Of a stretch of DNA of 64,000 nucleotides, positions 1-12,965 are shown piece by piece. This stretch comes from Cordilura impudica (Eukaryota; Arthropoda; Insecta; Diptera; Scathophagidae): NCBI GenBank assembly GCA_963682025.1, contig OY821521.1, positions 172,898,165 to 172,962,164 of the forward strand, written 5' to 3'. Every line of letters starts with the position of its first letter. Position 1 is the first letter of the stretch. Made by a program: the position numbers and the translations under genes. The notes beneath the pieces are model-generated. The model worked only from the letters and a program-made list of their open reading frames with translations, ran no database searches and was not told the DNA's origin.

Positions 1-669
1 TTTTCTATTTTGAAAAAGTTAGGCATCACCAAAAAAAATTTCGATATTCAAATAAATTGGATTTGACTGGCATCACTAATGTTTCGAACATATGCAAAAA
101 AAATAAAAATATGTGATTTGATGAAAATTTTTTTTTAATTCCTTTATTTGCAATAATTAGTGCATAAAGAATTTATGTTATAATTGAAAAAATTATAATG
201 GAAAATAGATTGTGTAAATTAAAAGTTTTTATTATAGTTATAGAACAGCATCATCGCAAAAAGTGTGTTTTATTAACATCGACCACTTATTACGAGTTTT
301 TTTTTTAAATCAGTGAAAAATGTAGACGTTTTTTAAAATCGTTTTTTTTTTTTATAAAATTAATGTCTAATTTTTTAAAATAATGACAAGGTTCAATAAA
401 AAACATGTTAGAGTTTGAATATCAATTAGTTTTTTTTTATCTCTTAAGACCTGCTTAGTAGAAAAAAGGGCATTTGTTTTGATTTCACAAAGCCTTCTCT
501 ATGTGAATTAAAACGAGAAAAAATATTCTTATTGAAATTAGAGAACAGCAAAAAACTCGTAGATTTAAGAATTTTTTCATTTACGAGTTTTTTTTTGTGA
601 TAGTGGTTTCAAGAACAGGGATGTATATACACTAACCAGTATTCAGGAAACAAACTATGTATAATTAGT
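1..669. other. A+T-rich unique DNA, no gene seen
   Basis: I see no coding region, RNA gene or recognisable element here, only A+T-rich DNA with homopolymer runs. A TTTACGAGTTTTTTTTTGTG-like motif occurs twice (around 292 and 582), which hints at an old local duplication but is too short to classify. Confidence 0.5.
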
Positions 670-975
670 TTTGGTCAAGTCCATATAGAAAGCCAAATTC
701 CCCATTTTCACTTATATCTATCAAAATAACGAAAAATATTGCATAGGTTTTTTTTTTTTCAAATTTGGTTAAGGTATGTTTTTCAGAAAAGTTGGAGACT
801 TTACTAACTATGATCATGATCGGTCTATTTTTTGACCAAGTCCCCAGATATTAACTTTATTATATCAGCCCGCTATAGCCAGTTATAGCCGTAGCAAAGT
901 ACCAACCAAGACCCTCTGTCGAAACGCGTGGTATAGGGTATCATAAAGTCATTTTAAACCAAATATAATTTTCTC
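670..975 (+). repeat. eroded 3' half of a family B DINE-like element
   Basis: The stretch matches the second half of the family B elements at 26027-26766 and 35136-35886. Shared landmarks in order are a CACTTATATCTATCAAAA segment, AAAATATTGC, a GATCATGATCGGTC segment, and the terminal GTGGTATAGGGTATC. The 3' hairpin (AGTCGGTCTAGACCGACT in other copies) has decayed to AAAGTCATTTTAAACC, although TAATTTTCT still follows it. The 5' half and the GTCC microsatellite are missing. It is an old fragment with no coding capacity. Confidence 0.65.
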
Positions 976-1680
976 AGCTGTTTTCGTCAATTATTATTAC
1001 CCGCCCTTAGCAGGACATGCGCTCATGATTTTAAAATGCAATTCAGAATCCAAAATTTATTTTGGATCCTGTTTTGTGGTAAGAACGTTTTTATTTAAAG
1101 CACATAAGGTGTTTGCTTACTGCAACATATTGACGGAGTTCTAGGTGCCTTTATATGCGTCCGAGTTGTTTGTTTAAGATAACATTTTTTCATTGACGGC
1201 ATTCTAGGCGCCTTTATTCACGTCTGGGTAATTTTTAGACTGACTAATATGAATTCAAATGAAATATATTGGTTGAATTAAGCAGCCATATTATTTAAGA
1301 CTGGTTTTTTAAACTTGGTGGGTGAAAAGTTAATATTTTTTGATTGTATTTTGTGAAATTTTGTATGACTCATTGACATTGAAAACTTGTTCTAGACAAA
1401 GAAAATATCTTTTCAAATGAGTTTGCATAGAACACAAACCTAGCTGAATATAAACTTTAAGGTAAGCCATTAGTTAAACTATAAAAACCCCTTTTTACGT
1501 GTTTTTTTTTTTTAAATTAGATTAAAAGGATAAAAAGTAATAGATCAAAAGTTAGTTCACTACTTATATGAAACCGAAAAACAAACCTACCTTTGCTGTA
1601 GAGTAAGAAAAAAAAAAAAAAATAGATAATCGAAAAACATTCAGACGGCAAACTTTTTTAACAAAATAAATTCATGAAAA
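976..1680. other. unique DNA with a short two-copy tandem repeat
   Basis: No gene is visible. Around 1131-1237 a segment reading ATTGACGG..TTCTAGG.GCCTTTAT occurs twice about 62 bp apart, a small direct duplication richer in G+C than its surroundings. The rest is A+T-rich and unclassified. Confidence 0.45.
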
Positions 1681-4600
1681 GTTTAACTTTTTTGCGATAT
1701 GAAAAAACCTTTTCAAAAAAAAAACTTTTTTCTTAAAAAAGTATTTTTCTTGACAAAGTATTTTCTCTTAAAAAAGTACTTTTCTTAAAAATAGTAATAA
1801 AAAAATACCATTTCTTTAAATGTACTCCATTACTTAAAAAGTACATTTTCTAAAACAGAGTTATTTTTCTTAAAAAAGTAACCTTTCGTAAAAAGTACTT
1901 TTTCGTAAAAAGTACATTTGCTTAAAAAAGTCCAGTTTCGTAAAAAAGTACCTGTTCTTAAATAATACCTTTTCTTAAAAAGTATATTTTCTTAAAAAAG
2001 TATTTTCTCTTAAAAAAGTACTTTTTTAAAAAGAGTAATAAAAAAATGCCCTTTCTTAAAAAGTACTCCATTACTTAAAAAGTTCTTTTTCTAAAACAGA
2101 GTATTTTTCCTAAAAAAGTACCCTTTCGTAAAAAGTACTTTTTGTTAAAAAGTAAATTTTCTTAAAAAAGTAATTTTTCTTTTAAAAGGACTTTTTCCTC
2201 TAAAAGTAAATTTTCTTAGAAAAGTACATTCTTAAAAAATGGCATCTTCTTTAAAAGGTACGCTTTCTTAAAAAAGTAACTAGTCTTACCAAAGTAAATT
2301 TTGTTAAATATTGACCTTTTCTTCAAAAAGTACAAGTTTGTAAACGAGTACCTTTTCTGAAAAAATAAATTTTCTAAACAAGTACATTTTCTAAAAAAAA
2401 ATTATATTTTCTTGAAAATGTACTTTATCTTAAAAATTTTCTTTTCGTGAAAAATAACTTTTTTTAAAAAAAAGTTTTTTTTTAAAAGGTACATTTTCTA
2501 ACAAACTTATTTTTTCTAAAAAAAAAAAATAAATTTTCTTAAAAAATAAATTTTCTTAAAAAAGTACCGTTTCTTAAAAAAGTAATTTTTCTGATAAAGT
2601 GCCTTTTCTTAAATAAGTACTTTTTTATTAAAAATCACCTCTTATTAAAAGCAAAATTTCCTAAAAAACAAAATTTTCTTAAAGAAGTACATTTTCTTAA
2701 ATAATTACCTTTTGTTAAGAAAATTTTCTTAAATAATTACCTTTTGTTAAGAAAATTTTCTTAAAAGAGTACCCTTTCTAAAAAGGTACCTTTTCTTAAA
2801 AAGTACATTTTATTAAAAAAGTACCCTTTCGTAAAAAGTACCTATTCCTAAAAAGTACATTTTCTTAAAAATGTAATTTTTCTTCTAAAAGTACCTTTTC
2901 TTCTAAAGTAAATTTTCTTAAAAAAGTACATTCTTAAAACATGGCATCTTCTTAAAAAAGTAAGCTTTCTCTAAAAAGTAACTATTCTTACCAAAATACA
3001 TTTTCTTAAAAATTTGCCTTTAATTCAAAAAGTACAAGTCTCTAAACGAGTTACCTTTTCTGAAAAAAGTAAATTTTCTTAAACAAGTACATTTTCTTAA
3101 AAGAGTATATTTTCTTGAAAAGTATTTTTTTTGAAATAATTAAAAATTTTCTTTTGTAAAAAATAACTTTTTATTAAAAAAAAGTTTTTTCTTAAAAAGG
3201 TAAATTTTCTAACAAACTTATTTTTTCTAAAAAAAAGTAAATTTTCTTAATAAAATACGTTTTCTTAAAAAAGTACCTTATCTTAAAAAAAATACAAATT
3301 CTTAAAAAAGTACCTTTTTTTAAAAAAATACTTTTTATTAAAAACTACCTCTTAATAAAAGGCTACATTTTCCTAAGAAAACAACGTTTTCTTAAAAAAG
3401 TATATTTTGTTAAAAAAGTATCTTTTTTAAAAATGTAAATTTCTTTAAAAAAGTACCTTTTTTTAAAAAAGCACATTTTTTAAAAAGTACCTTTTCTTAA
3501 AGAGTACCTTTTTTAAAAAAGTACCTTTTCTTAAAGAGTACCTTTTCTAAAAAAAAGTACCTTTTCTTAAAAAAGTAAATTTTCTTAATTTCTAAATTTT
3601 CTTAAAAAAGTACAATTTCTTTTGTTAAAAAAAGTACATTAAAACAAATTCTTCTAAAGGCACCTTTTCTTAAAAGGTACCTTTTGTTAAAAATCATTTT
3701 ATCTTAAAAAAGTTCCTTTTTTTTGAAAAAAGTGCCTTTTCCTATAAAATACTTTTTTTTTTTTATTAAAAAGTTCCTTTTCTTAAAAAAATTTTTATTT
3801 AAAAAAAAACATTTTTTCTTAAAAAGAATAAATTATCTTAAAGAGTAACTTTTCTTAAAAAATGTATTTTCTTAAGAAAGCAAATTTAGTTAATTCATTT
3901 TGTATTAATATTAAAATTTTTATTGGCTAAGTTAATGAATTAAAAAAAGTTTTTTTCTTGAAAAATTACGTTTTCTAACAAACTTATTTTTTTCCAAAAA
4001 AGGTAAATTTAAAAAAAAAAAAATAATTTTCTTCAAAAAGTACCTTTTCTTAAAAAAGTACTTGATCTTAAAATCACCTTTTATTAAAAGGCTACATTTT
4101 CCTAAAAGTAATATTTTCTTTGAAAAAGTACATTTTCTTAAAAAGTACCTTTTGTTAAAAAAGTATTTTATCTTCAAAAAGTTCCTATTCTTAGCAAGTG
4201 TCTTTTCCTAAAAAATAATTTTTTTTTATTAAAAAGCTCCTTTGTGATAAAAAATATATAAAAAAAATGTATTTCTTTATGAAAGCAAATTTAGTTAATT
4301 CATTTTGTATTAATATTAAAATTTTTATTGGCTAAGTTAATGAATTAAAAAAAGTTTTTTCTTGAAAAATTACATTTTCTAACAAACTTATTTTTTCCAA
4401 AAAAAATTTAAATTTAAAAAAAAAATTATTTTCTTCAAAAAGTACCTTTTCTTAAAAAAGTACTTTTTCTGCTAAAAGTGCCTTTTCTTAAAACGCAGTT
4501 TTTATTAAAAATCACCTTTTATTGAAAGGCTACATTTTAATAAAAAAACAAAATTTTCTTAAAAAAGTACATTTCCTTAAATAGTATCTTTCGTTAAAAA

Positions 4601-7600
4601 AAGTAAATTTTTTTTAAAGAAAATTTTCGTTAAAAAGCACCTTTTTTTAAAAGTACCTTTTGTTAAAAAATTTTTTATCTTAAAAAATTCCTTTTTTTAA
4701 AAAAGTGCCTTTTCCTATAAAATACTATTTTGATTAAAAAGTTCCTTTTCTTAAAAAAAAAAATTTTATTTAAAAAAAAAAACATTTTTTCTTAAAAAGA
4801 ATAAATTATCTTAAAGGGTACCTTTTCTAAAAAAGTGTATTTTCTTAAGAAAGCAAATTTAGTTAATTCATTTTGTATTAATATTAGAATTTTTATTGGC
4901 TAAATAAATGAATTAAAAAAAGTTTTTTCTTGAAAAATTACATTTTCTAACAAACTTATTTTTTCAAAATGTATTTTTTAAAAAAATTTATTTTCTTCAA
5001 AAAGTACCTTTCCTTAAAAAGTTCTTTATCTTATAAAAGTGCCTTGTATTAAAAAGAACTTTTTATTTAAAATCACCTTTTATTAAAATTCTACATTTTC
5101 CTAAAAAGCAACATATTCTTAAAAAAGTACGTTTTTTAATAAAGTACATTTTGTTAAAAAAATTATTTTTTTTTAAAGAAAAGTTTCTTTAAAAAGAACA
5201 TTTTCTTAAAAAGTGCCTTTTGTTAAAAAAGTATTTTATCTTAAAAAAGTTCCTTTTCTTAGCAAGTGTCTTTTCCTAAAAAATACTTTTTTTATTAAAA
5301 AGCTCCTTTTCTTATAAAAAAATATATAAAAAATATTTTTTCTTAAAAGAATAAATTTTCTTAAAGAGAACCTTTTCTTAAAAACTGTATTTTCTCAAAA
5401 GTAAATTTCCTTAAAAAAATAAATTTTCTTAAATAAGTAAATTTTCTTCAAAAAGTTCAAAAAAGTACCTTTTCTTAACTAAGTGCATTTTCATAAAAAG
5501 TAAATTTCTTAAAAAAATACATTTTCTTAAAAAAGTACCTTATCGTAAAATAAATACATTTTCTTATTAAAAGGCTACATTTTCCTAAAAAACTAAATTT
5601 TCTTAAAAAAGTACATTTTCTTATAAAAGCACCTTTTTTAAAAAAGTACATTTCTTTAAAATAGTACCTTTTTTTAAAAAAATTCCTTTTATTTAAAAGT
5701 ACCTTTTTTAAAAAAAAGTACCTGAAAAAAGTAAATTTTTTTAAAAAGTACCTTTTCTTAAAAAGTACCTTTTCTTAAAAAAGTAAATTTTCTTAAAAAA
5801 GTACATTTTCTTAAAAAGTATCTTTTGTTAAAAAAAGTACATTCAAAAAAAATTCTTTAAAAAGCACATTTTCTTAAAAAGTACCTCTTGTTAAAAAAGT
5901 ATTTTATCTTAAGAAAGTTCCTTTTCATAACAAGTGTCTTTTCCTAAAATTATCTTTTTTTTATTAAAAAATAAAAAATATTAAAAAAACATTTTTTCTT
6001 AAAAATAATAAATTTTCTTAAAAAGAACCTTTTCTTAAAAAGTGTATTTTCTTAAAAATTAAATTTTCTAAAAAAAATAAATTTTCTTAAATAAGTAAAT
6101 TTTCTTCAAAAATTCCCTTATTTAAGAAAGTACCTTTCCTTAACTAAGTGCATTTTCATAAAAAAGTAAATTTCTTTAAAAAAATGCAGTTCTTAATAAA
6201 GCACATTTTCCTTAAAAAATACCCATTCTAAAAAAGTATGTTTTCTTAAACAAGGATTATTTCTTAAAAAAGAACATGTTCTCAAAAAAGTACCATTTCT
6301 TAAAAAATGCATTTTCTGAAAAGCTACTTTCTTTAAAAATTATACTTTTCTAAGAAAGTGACCCTTTTTATACCCGAAATAAATTCCGGAGACCCCATAA
6401 ACTAAATATATTTCCAATCCTTTATAAAAGGAGAAGTCGATCTGACTATGTTCGGTTGTCCCTCTGTCTGTCTGTCTATCTGTCAGTGCCTTTTCTTAAA
6501 GAAGTAATTTTTCCTAATGCCCATTTTCGTAAAAAAGTATATTTTCTTAAAAAAATGAATTGTCTTCTAAAATAACTTTTTCTTAAGAAAGTACCTTCCC
6601 TTAAAAAAGTATCTTTTCTTAAAAAGTTTGTTTTTTAAAACAGAGATTTTTCTTCAAAAAGTACATTTATTATTTATTTATAATTCATCATTTTTTTATT
6701 TTACTTTTATCACAAAAGTATTTTTTTTAAAAGGACATTTTCTAAAAAACTTAATTTTTTTTCCAAAAAAAGTAAATTTTCTTAAAAAAGTACCTTTTCT
6801 TAAAATAGTATATTCTCTAGAGAAGTACATTTTATTAAGAAAATGCATATTCTTGAAAAAGTAAATTTTCATAAAATAGCACCACTTTTTATTGAAATCC
6901 TACCTTTTCTTAAAACAACATGCATTTTCTTAGAAAAATACCCTTTCTAAAAAAATTTTCTATTCAAGAAAAGCCATTTTTTTTAAAGTAGTAGTAGTTT
7001 TTTTTAAAAACAAGAACTTAAAAAAAGTAATTAAAAAATATAAGTTTTCTTAAAAAGTAAATTTTCTTAAAAAAGTACCTTTTCTTAAAAAAGTACCTTT
7101 TCTTAAAAAAGTACCTTTTCTTAAAAAAAGTACCGCTTCTTATAAAGTACGTTTTTTAAAAAAGTGTGTATTCTTAAAAAAGTACATTATCTTCAAAAGT
7201 ACATTTTCTAAAAAATACCTTCTGTTAAGAAATACTTTTTCTTTAAAAAGAATCTCTTAAATTTGTAAATTTTCTTAAAAGAGCACATGTTCTAAAAAAC
7301 ATAGTTTTTCGAAAAGGAGTAAATATTCATAAAAAAGTAATTTTTCCTAAAATGCACATTTTCGTAAAAAACTACCATTTCTTAAAAAGTACCATTTCGT
7401 AAAAATGTACATTTTATTATAAGATACATTTTGTGGAAATGTACCCTTTTCATAAAAAGTAAATTTTCTTAAAAAAGTACCGTTTTAAAAAAAAGTAACA
7501 TTTCTTTAAAAAGTCCCTTGTAAAAGAAGTGCCTTGTGTTAAAAAAGTACCTTTTATTATAAAAGTACACTATCTTAAAAAGTACGTCTTCTTAAAAAAG

Positions 7601-7640
7601 TACATTTTCTTTTAAAATTCCCTTTTTTAATTAGTAATTT
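1681..7640 (+). repeat. degenerate 18-bp satellite array, plus orientation
   Basis: About 6 kb is built from variants of an 18-19-bp unit close to TTTTCTTAAAAAAGTACC. Copies diverge strongly by single-base changes and A-run length, so this is an old array. Longer blocks recur inside it: a segment beginning GAAAGCAAATTTAGTTAATT and containing TTTTTATTGGCTAA appears near 3876, 4276 and 4851, showing higher-order duplication at about 400 and 575 bp. Open frames in the array translate to periodic FLKKVPFLKK-like peptides and are products of the repeat, not genes. The same satellite recurs at 13060-13390, 48691-50720 and 52930-53850 in this orientation, and at 15531-20960, 55231-55384 and 59065-59420 inverted. 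Confidence 0.93.
6369..6487 (+). repeat. 5' stub of a DINE/Helentron-like element in the satellite
   Basis: After a T run the sequence reads TATACCC, then GGAGACCCCATAAA, TATATTTCCAATCCTT, TATAAAAGGAGAAGTCGAT and a GTCTGTCTGTC microsatellite. This is the order of motifs at the 5' end of the large Helentron-like elements (compare 7868-8040). It breaks off just after the microsatellite and satellite units resume. Only the 5' module survives, in the same orientation as the satellite around it. Confidence 0.75.
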
Positions 7641-7867
7641 ATTGTTCGGTTTAAGATCATGTATATATTTTTCTAATGAAAGAAAGATAATAATTTTTGT
7701 AATGTAAGAGAAATATTGGAAAAAAATTGAAGGCAGCGCTAGATGGAGTAGCTACTTTCGAACAAAGCGACTTGTTCATTTTCAGCATCCTCTGCCTATT
7801 ACTTCAACTCATGCTTAATCAACTATTTAACTCAACATTTGAAAGAAAAGAACATGAGAAATGTTTT
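7641..7867. other. short unique spacer between satellite and Helentron-like copy 1
   Basis: This 227-bp stretch is neither satellite nor element. It contains a short open frame starting near 7727 that runs into the element's 5' end. It has no recognisable domain and I do not regard it as a gene. Confidence 0.5.
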
Positions 7868-8920
7868 TATACCCTCCACTCCAGTGTGCAGAGGGTATAT
7901 ATAAGTTTGTCATTCCGTTTGTAATAATTAGAAAAAAAATTCTGGACCCCATAAAATATATATATTTGTGATCCTTATAACAAGCGAAGTTGATATAACG
8001 ATGTCCGTCTGTCCGTCTGTCCGGCTGTCCGTCTGTGGAAATCACGATGACGGCTTCAATCGGATAGCTAGGGTGCTCCTTGGTATAAAAAATGATTCAC
8101 TAACATCCTGAGAAGTTTGCTATTTAAAATCGTCCAAATCGGTTAATCTGGTCCCGAGAATTGAGCGAAGAATTAAAAAGTCATGAGAAAATATTATTTG
8201 AATATGTGTTCTTGTGATAACGCCCTCAATAGGGCAGATAGGGCGCTTGTTTTTAGTGAGAATGATTCACTAACATCTTGAAAAGGTTCCTGTTTTTAAA
8301 TCATGACAATAGGTTTCATAGGTGCCGAGAAATCACTGAAAAGGTAAAAAAAAATATGACGTTTTCCTATATTGTTTTCCTAAATTTTGTATTTTGTCAT
8401 AGCTGTGCATGTTGTTTTTGTGGTCGTTGTGTTAATAATATAAAAATTCATCAATATCAATATTTTTTTGGTGTAATATTTAAGTTAATTAATTAATAAA
8501 AGAAACTATATAAAATCAATATCAATATTCTGCGATTTTTATAACATCACAAAATGTTACAAATTGATACATACTACTGTTGCCAATATCAAAATACTAT
8601 AAATAATATTCATATATTTTGTATATGTATATCCATAATAAGCGCATATTAAAATAAATCGGTATTTTATTTTATTTTTACAAAATTCTGAAATTTTTAG
8701 AGTTGAAAAAATAGTATGGTTTTAAGAGTTGTATTTTTAGTACATGTATAAACCCTGCATACTTGCTTTCAAAAGTAGTAGGTAGGTAGGTAAGCCATAA
8801 AATATTTATTTACCCTGTAAAAAAAATTGTTGTTTAGAAAAATACTATTTTTTGTCAGATGTTAAAAAAAGATGTTAATTAAAATAAATTTTTAAACTTT
8901 GTTATTTAATGTCGGGACGG

Positions 8921-9183
8921 AGGCAAACGCCATTCCGAAAATTTTGTTTCAACAGTTATCCACATTAAGAATAACCGCGGAGCTCAGCTCAATCAATGTG
9001 CAATGATCGAGCCTTGCCCTGGGAAACATGCGTTTATGCTTTTCTTAACACAAACGCCATTCCCAACTACCAAAAATTTTTGACACGAGCTATTCACATT
9101 ATGAATAGTCGCGGAGCTCAACTCAATCATAGTGCAATGATGAAGCTTCGCCCTGGGAAACATATATTCATGCTTTTCTTAGC
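8921..9183. repeat. GC-rich tandem pair inside copy 1
   Basis: Two units of about 130 bp lie head to tail. Each has AAACGCCATTCC, then TCACATTA..GAATA, CGCGGAGCTCA.CTCAATCA, TGCAATGAT and GCCCTGGGAAACAT. They stand out from the A+T-rich surroundings. Copy 2 keeps the same pair inverted at about 24672-24935. I do not recognise them as a known RNA or gene. Confidence 0.75.
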
Positions 9184-10224
9184 ACAAACCGAACTTCTTA
9201 TGGCACATTAAAAATAAACTAATTGAGAAGTACAATTCATCATTACGCTGTATTATAATACTATTTTCTTATTTTACTAGTAGCTAGTAAACAAACTGAT
9301 CGTATCATTGTGAACGAAATAGAATTGAAATTGTATGCAGATTTGTTTTACTTAAAAAACCTGTTTCTACAGATAGTGAATAAAATCCCAGTAAGCATTT
9401 TATGCAATAAATGATCATGTAGAGTCTTTTTGACTCATATGACAGTTATAAATGCGCCCTTTTGCTGATCACAAAATATTCTTTTGTTGGGATTAAATAT
9501 TACCTTACCCGCGAATCTTCTTGAGAGTCTTTTTTATCCGCTTTTCTAATCAGTTTCGACTCATTTTTGAGTCTTATTTAATGTAATTTTTCTATAAATC
9601 ACTTTCTAAGAGAAAGCAAAAATCATTATCTAGTCTTTTTCTAATAGCGCATGTGATTAAGCAGTTTTTAATTATCAAAAGTGCTCGAAGAAGACACAGT
9701 AAGGTATTTTTTGTTAAAACAATCTTCGAAATGATGACTGGGATATCGTATATTTTTGTTAACACACAAACATATGCATAGCAGCACGAGTAAACCGAAC
9801 TCAAATTGGCTTCTTATATGTATACAGCCGAACAAAAATGAAAATACTCACCAAAGAGTAAAGTAAGCAACAATTTCATTCAGTCTTATGGAAGCTTTTG
9901 AACAAAGCAAGTCTATGTCGCGTTGTCTTGTGAATTTTTACATTGTTTTTTAATAGGTACTAGTGATGCTAGGAGATTTTTTCAGAAATCTCTACGCTTA
10001 TGAAAAAAATTCCCTTTTTTCCCTACACTACTTTTTTTTAAAATTTATTTTAAATTTGTACAATTTCAATTATGTAAAAATAAAAAATAAGATAAAAATA
10101 TCATGAGAATTACATAAGAATAATATAAAAAACATACAGATATTATAAAAAAAATATTTTTGCAATTCTGTTTAATTCATCTTTTTGATATGGTTAGATG
10201 TGCATTTAAAATTTACACAATTAA

Positions 10225-10724
10225 AGGTGTGTTTACACTATGTGTATTTTCCATATGTAAATTCAGTTTTACGATCCATACGTAATTCGGCGTGTGTGTC
10301 AAAATTGGCGTTTTACATACAATTCATCATTTTGCGATCAAACGTACATATGTATTTCCGTATGACATAACCTCTAAATGTAAACAACAGCTGATTTAAT
10401 TTGTGAATTTACAAAAAGTTATTGTTAAAAATAAAGTAATATATTTTTTATATTTTTTAATTGTTAATTAATATTAAACAATTTATTTTTCTTTCAATAT
10501 TTATCTTTATAATTTACTCTGTTTTTCTTTCGCCACAAGCAGTATTGTATTTTAATATGGTTGTCATGCCAAAATAGAACCTGCTCTAATTGAAAAATTT
10601 ACATATGTTTTGCCAAATGTGTTGTACATAAACAGTTTTTGAAAGGGTTCACACTATGTGTACAAATTGCATGTGCTAAAACAATAAGAAAAACACAAGC
10701 AAAACACATAGTGTGAACGCAGCT
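10225..10724. mobile_element. Harbinger-like MITE (500 bp) in copy 1
   Basis: The ends are inverted repeats: AGGTGTGTTTACACTATGTG on the left, and AGCTGCGTTCACACTATGTG when the right end is read inward. A TAA lies directly on each side (10222-10224 and 10725-10727). Copy 2 has the empty site at 23018-23036, a single TAA in CAATTAATTAAAATGG (read on the minus strand). A 3-bp TWA duplication is typical of PIF/Harbinger elements. A relative sits at 22119-22601 in copy 2 at a different position. There is no coding capacity. Confidence 0.8.
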
Positions 10725-10785
10725 TAATTAAAATGGCTTGCAAATGAGATGTTACAACTCAAACAGAATATTTGATCTTGGTTTT

Positions 10786-11957
10786 CAGTGTTGCCGTTTT
10801 AGCTTTTTAGTTGCTAGATTTAGCAACTTTTTTTGTCGTTTAGCATCCAAAATTTATCAAAAGATGCTAGATGCTAACTTAGAATCTTTTATTAATAAAA
10901 TGTTGCTTTTAGCATCTTTTAATGGTATTGATATGTTTTTATTTCCCAAAGTGTAGTACAGTAATTTTGTGTACTACTCCTTTTACCACTCTGCTCGTTT
11001 CTTTCAACAAATATAACAAAACATTTTGAAATAGAAGAATGTAAACACCAACAACAGTTTTTAATGAATTTGAAAGTCGATTGCCAAAAAATATTATTGT
11101 ATTAAAAAAATGCCAAAATTTTCAATACAAAACACATTAAAACGGGTAAAAGAACAGATAACCAATATATTAGAAGAGTTTAAATTTATATCATCTGAAA
11201 CAGAAAAAATTCAAATCCAATGGAGTTATATCACAGAACAAAACTGGGATACAACACTGAATACAACCTCTTTATGGATTGAAAAATTCTATTGGCGAAA
11301 ATCCATTTTAGGAATCAATATTTGTGTTGTCTATATTAGTTTTGTCTTTCTCAAAAGCCGAAGTTGAACGTTTGTTTAGCTTAATAGCTTTAGTTAAAAG
11401 CAAACTTCGAACAGAATAAAATCCGAGTTGTTATGTTCTGTAATACGTATAAAAGAAGGATTGAAATTGAAAAATTGGTGCTGTCACACTTACAATATAC
11501 CGAGCGATGTCGTTGATAAGAGTCGATCGCCAGAAATATATCAGAGCCAAGAAGAACTTGAAGATGAAGACATCACAGAAATGTTAGATTCCATAAACCA
11601 ATTATTCTAATATAATCGTATCTTTTGATAATGTAATTTCTGTTATATTTTAAATAAAAAAAAAATCCCTCTAAAATTAAAAATATTTAATTTAAGTTTA
11701 AAATAAACTCAATTTGATGTTAATAAAAATTTCAGATGAAATCCAAAATAATTTTAATTAAAAATTAAAAAATATAAATCGAAACATATGTTTTATATTA
11801 ATTTTTCGATTTAAAAACCAAAGAATTTATTCATAAGTATATAATTTTTCAGTATAAAGGTAATGAAATTTGAAAAAAAAAAATTTAGCATCCAGTACGT
11901 TTAAGCATCTTTTTTTGCAATTTAGCATCTTTACAATTTCAAATTATGGCAATACTG
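10786..11957 (+). mobile_element. hAT transposon, deletion derivative (1.17 kb)
   Basis: The element begins CAGTGTTGCC and ends with the inverse of CAGTATTGCC, the usual hAT terminal pattern. An 8-bp target duplication flanks it: TTGGTTTT at 10778-10785 and TTGGGTTT at 11958-11965, one mismatch. Copy 2 of the host element retains the empty site with one AAAACCAA (minus-strand view) near 22967-22974. Sub-terminal repeats of a GATGCTAAATT-like motif occur at both ends. The interior keeps only broken pieces of the transposase C-terminus, so it is non-autonomous. Confidence 0.88.
11110..11610 (+). pseudogene. hAT transposase C-terminal remnant, frameshifted
   Basis: Three pieces in different frames line up with the C-terminal dimerisation region of hAT transposases. 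Piece one (about 11110-11305) ends in a WIEKFYWRKS-like helix. Piece two (11331-11419) reads SFSKAEVERLFSLIALVKSK, the family hallmark, and then meets a stop. Piece three (11428-11610) contains IRIKEGLKLKNWCC followed by an acidic tail. The N-terminal zinc finger and the catalytic RNase H core are absent. It encodes no working enzyme. It probably descends from an active hAT by internal deletion. Confidence 0.75.
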
Positions 11958-12190
11958 TTGGGTTTAAAAGATTTTTTATAACAGTGGTTATAAGCATGTA
12001 TACTTAGATCTGATTTATCGCATTTTAATATATTTTCAAAAGCCTTGCATTTGCATTTATAGTCGTCACCTTTGACCTGCTCCAGCCATCCATTAGCTTC
12101 TCGTCTCTCAACTAACTGAAGCAAAATTTTTATGTTCTGTATTTCTTTGATGTGTTTTCAGCATCATCGAAAAACGAATCAGACATTTTT
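11958..12190 (-). pseudogene. BED-type zinc-finger gene fragment, copy 1
   Basis: Read on the minus strand, an ATG near 12190 opens SDSFFDDAENTSKK, then after a frame change VERREANGW..VKGDDYKCKC and CDKSDLSIH. This resembles the N-terminal BED finger of hAT transposases or of genes derived from them. The second zinc-binding cysteine is replaced: CKAF here, CKAC in the homologue at 22741-23005. The H-x4-C pair is kept. The hAT element at 10786-11957 interrupts the fragment. It lies opposite to the host element, consistent with capture by it. TTTTGCTTCAG before VERRE looks like an old 3' splice site (inference). Confidence 0.65.
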
Positions 12191-12965
12191 CTAAAATTAA
12201 TTATGTTTCTAAATTAATTATGCTCAAATTTATAATATTTTAATGTTATGCACAAAACAGTGTTTTATACTTGTCATTGTTATTAAAGAATCCACATATT
12301 TACTTCCTTCATATTATGGAGTTATTACCAGACTTAAAAAGACTTTAAAGTTTAAAATTGAAAAAAATTATGCGATATTTAACAAATACATTCAAAATAG
12401 TTTTGACTGAAATTTTTGGCAGTTTTAGTTTTGCCTTGTATCAGTAAAATGTTCAGATATTAACTAAAAAAAACAGTTTGTTAAATATTTTCATCTTAAT
12501 TATCTTAATTAATTTAAAGACACAAAGATAGATTTAATACAATAAAAAGAAGTAAGAGTTGAAAGTTGATCTATGCGGATTCACAAATGTGCCCTATACT
12601 AATAGGTCTGGAAAATTGAAAAGGATTGTAAAAAATAAAATGCACCTTTATATTAAAAAATTTAAATTAAAAAGAAAATTACAAAATAAACCATTTACCT
12701 GGTTAAACTTAATATTGTTTGTAATTATCTGGATCAGGTTAGTATTTAAAATGGGATAAATCGGGAGTCATTCTGCCAATTTATGACCTAAAATATGTAG
12801 ACACCTCTATAAAATGCTGAAAATTCAGAGCATTTGTTGTAGTAATTCAGTAATAGGTTTATCAAAGTGTTTACATATTCAAATATTTTTTATACATTTG
12901 TTACAAATAGTGCAAGAAGTCCAGATATTAATGTAAACGTAAAACCCAGGTGGAGGGTATCAAAG

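Noticed and set aside
1681..7640. CRISPR-like array of short spaced repeats
   Set aside because: Units are contiguous and degenerate with no constant repeat and unique spacers, and the DNA is eukaryotic.
11110..11367. Independent small gene starting MPKFSIQ
   Set aside because: It lies inside the hAT element and its end matches the lead-in to the hAT C-terminal region, so it is transposase debris.
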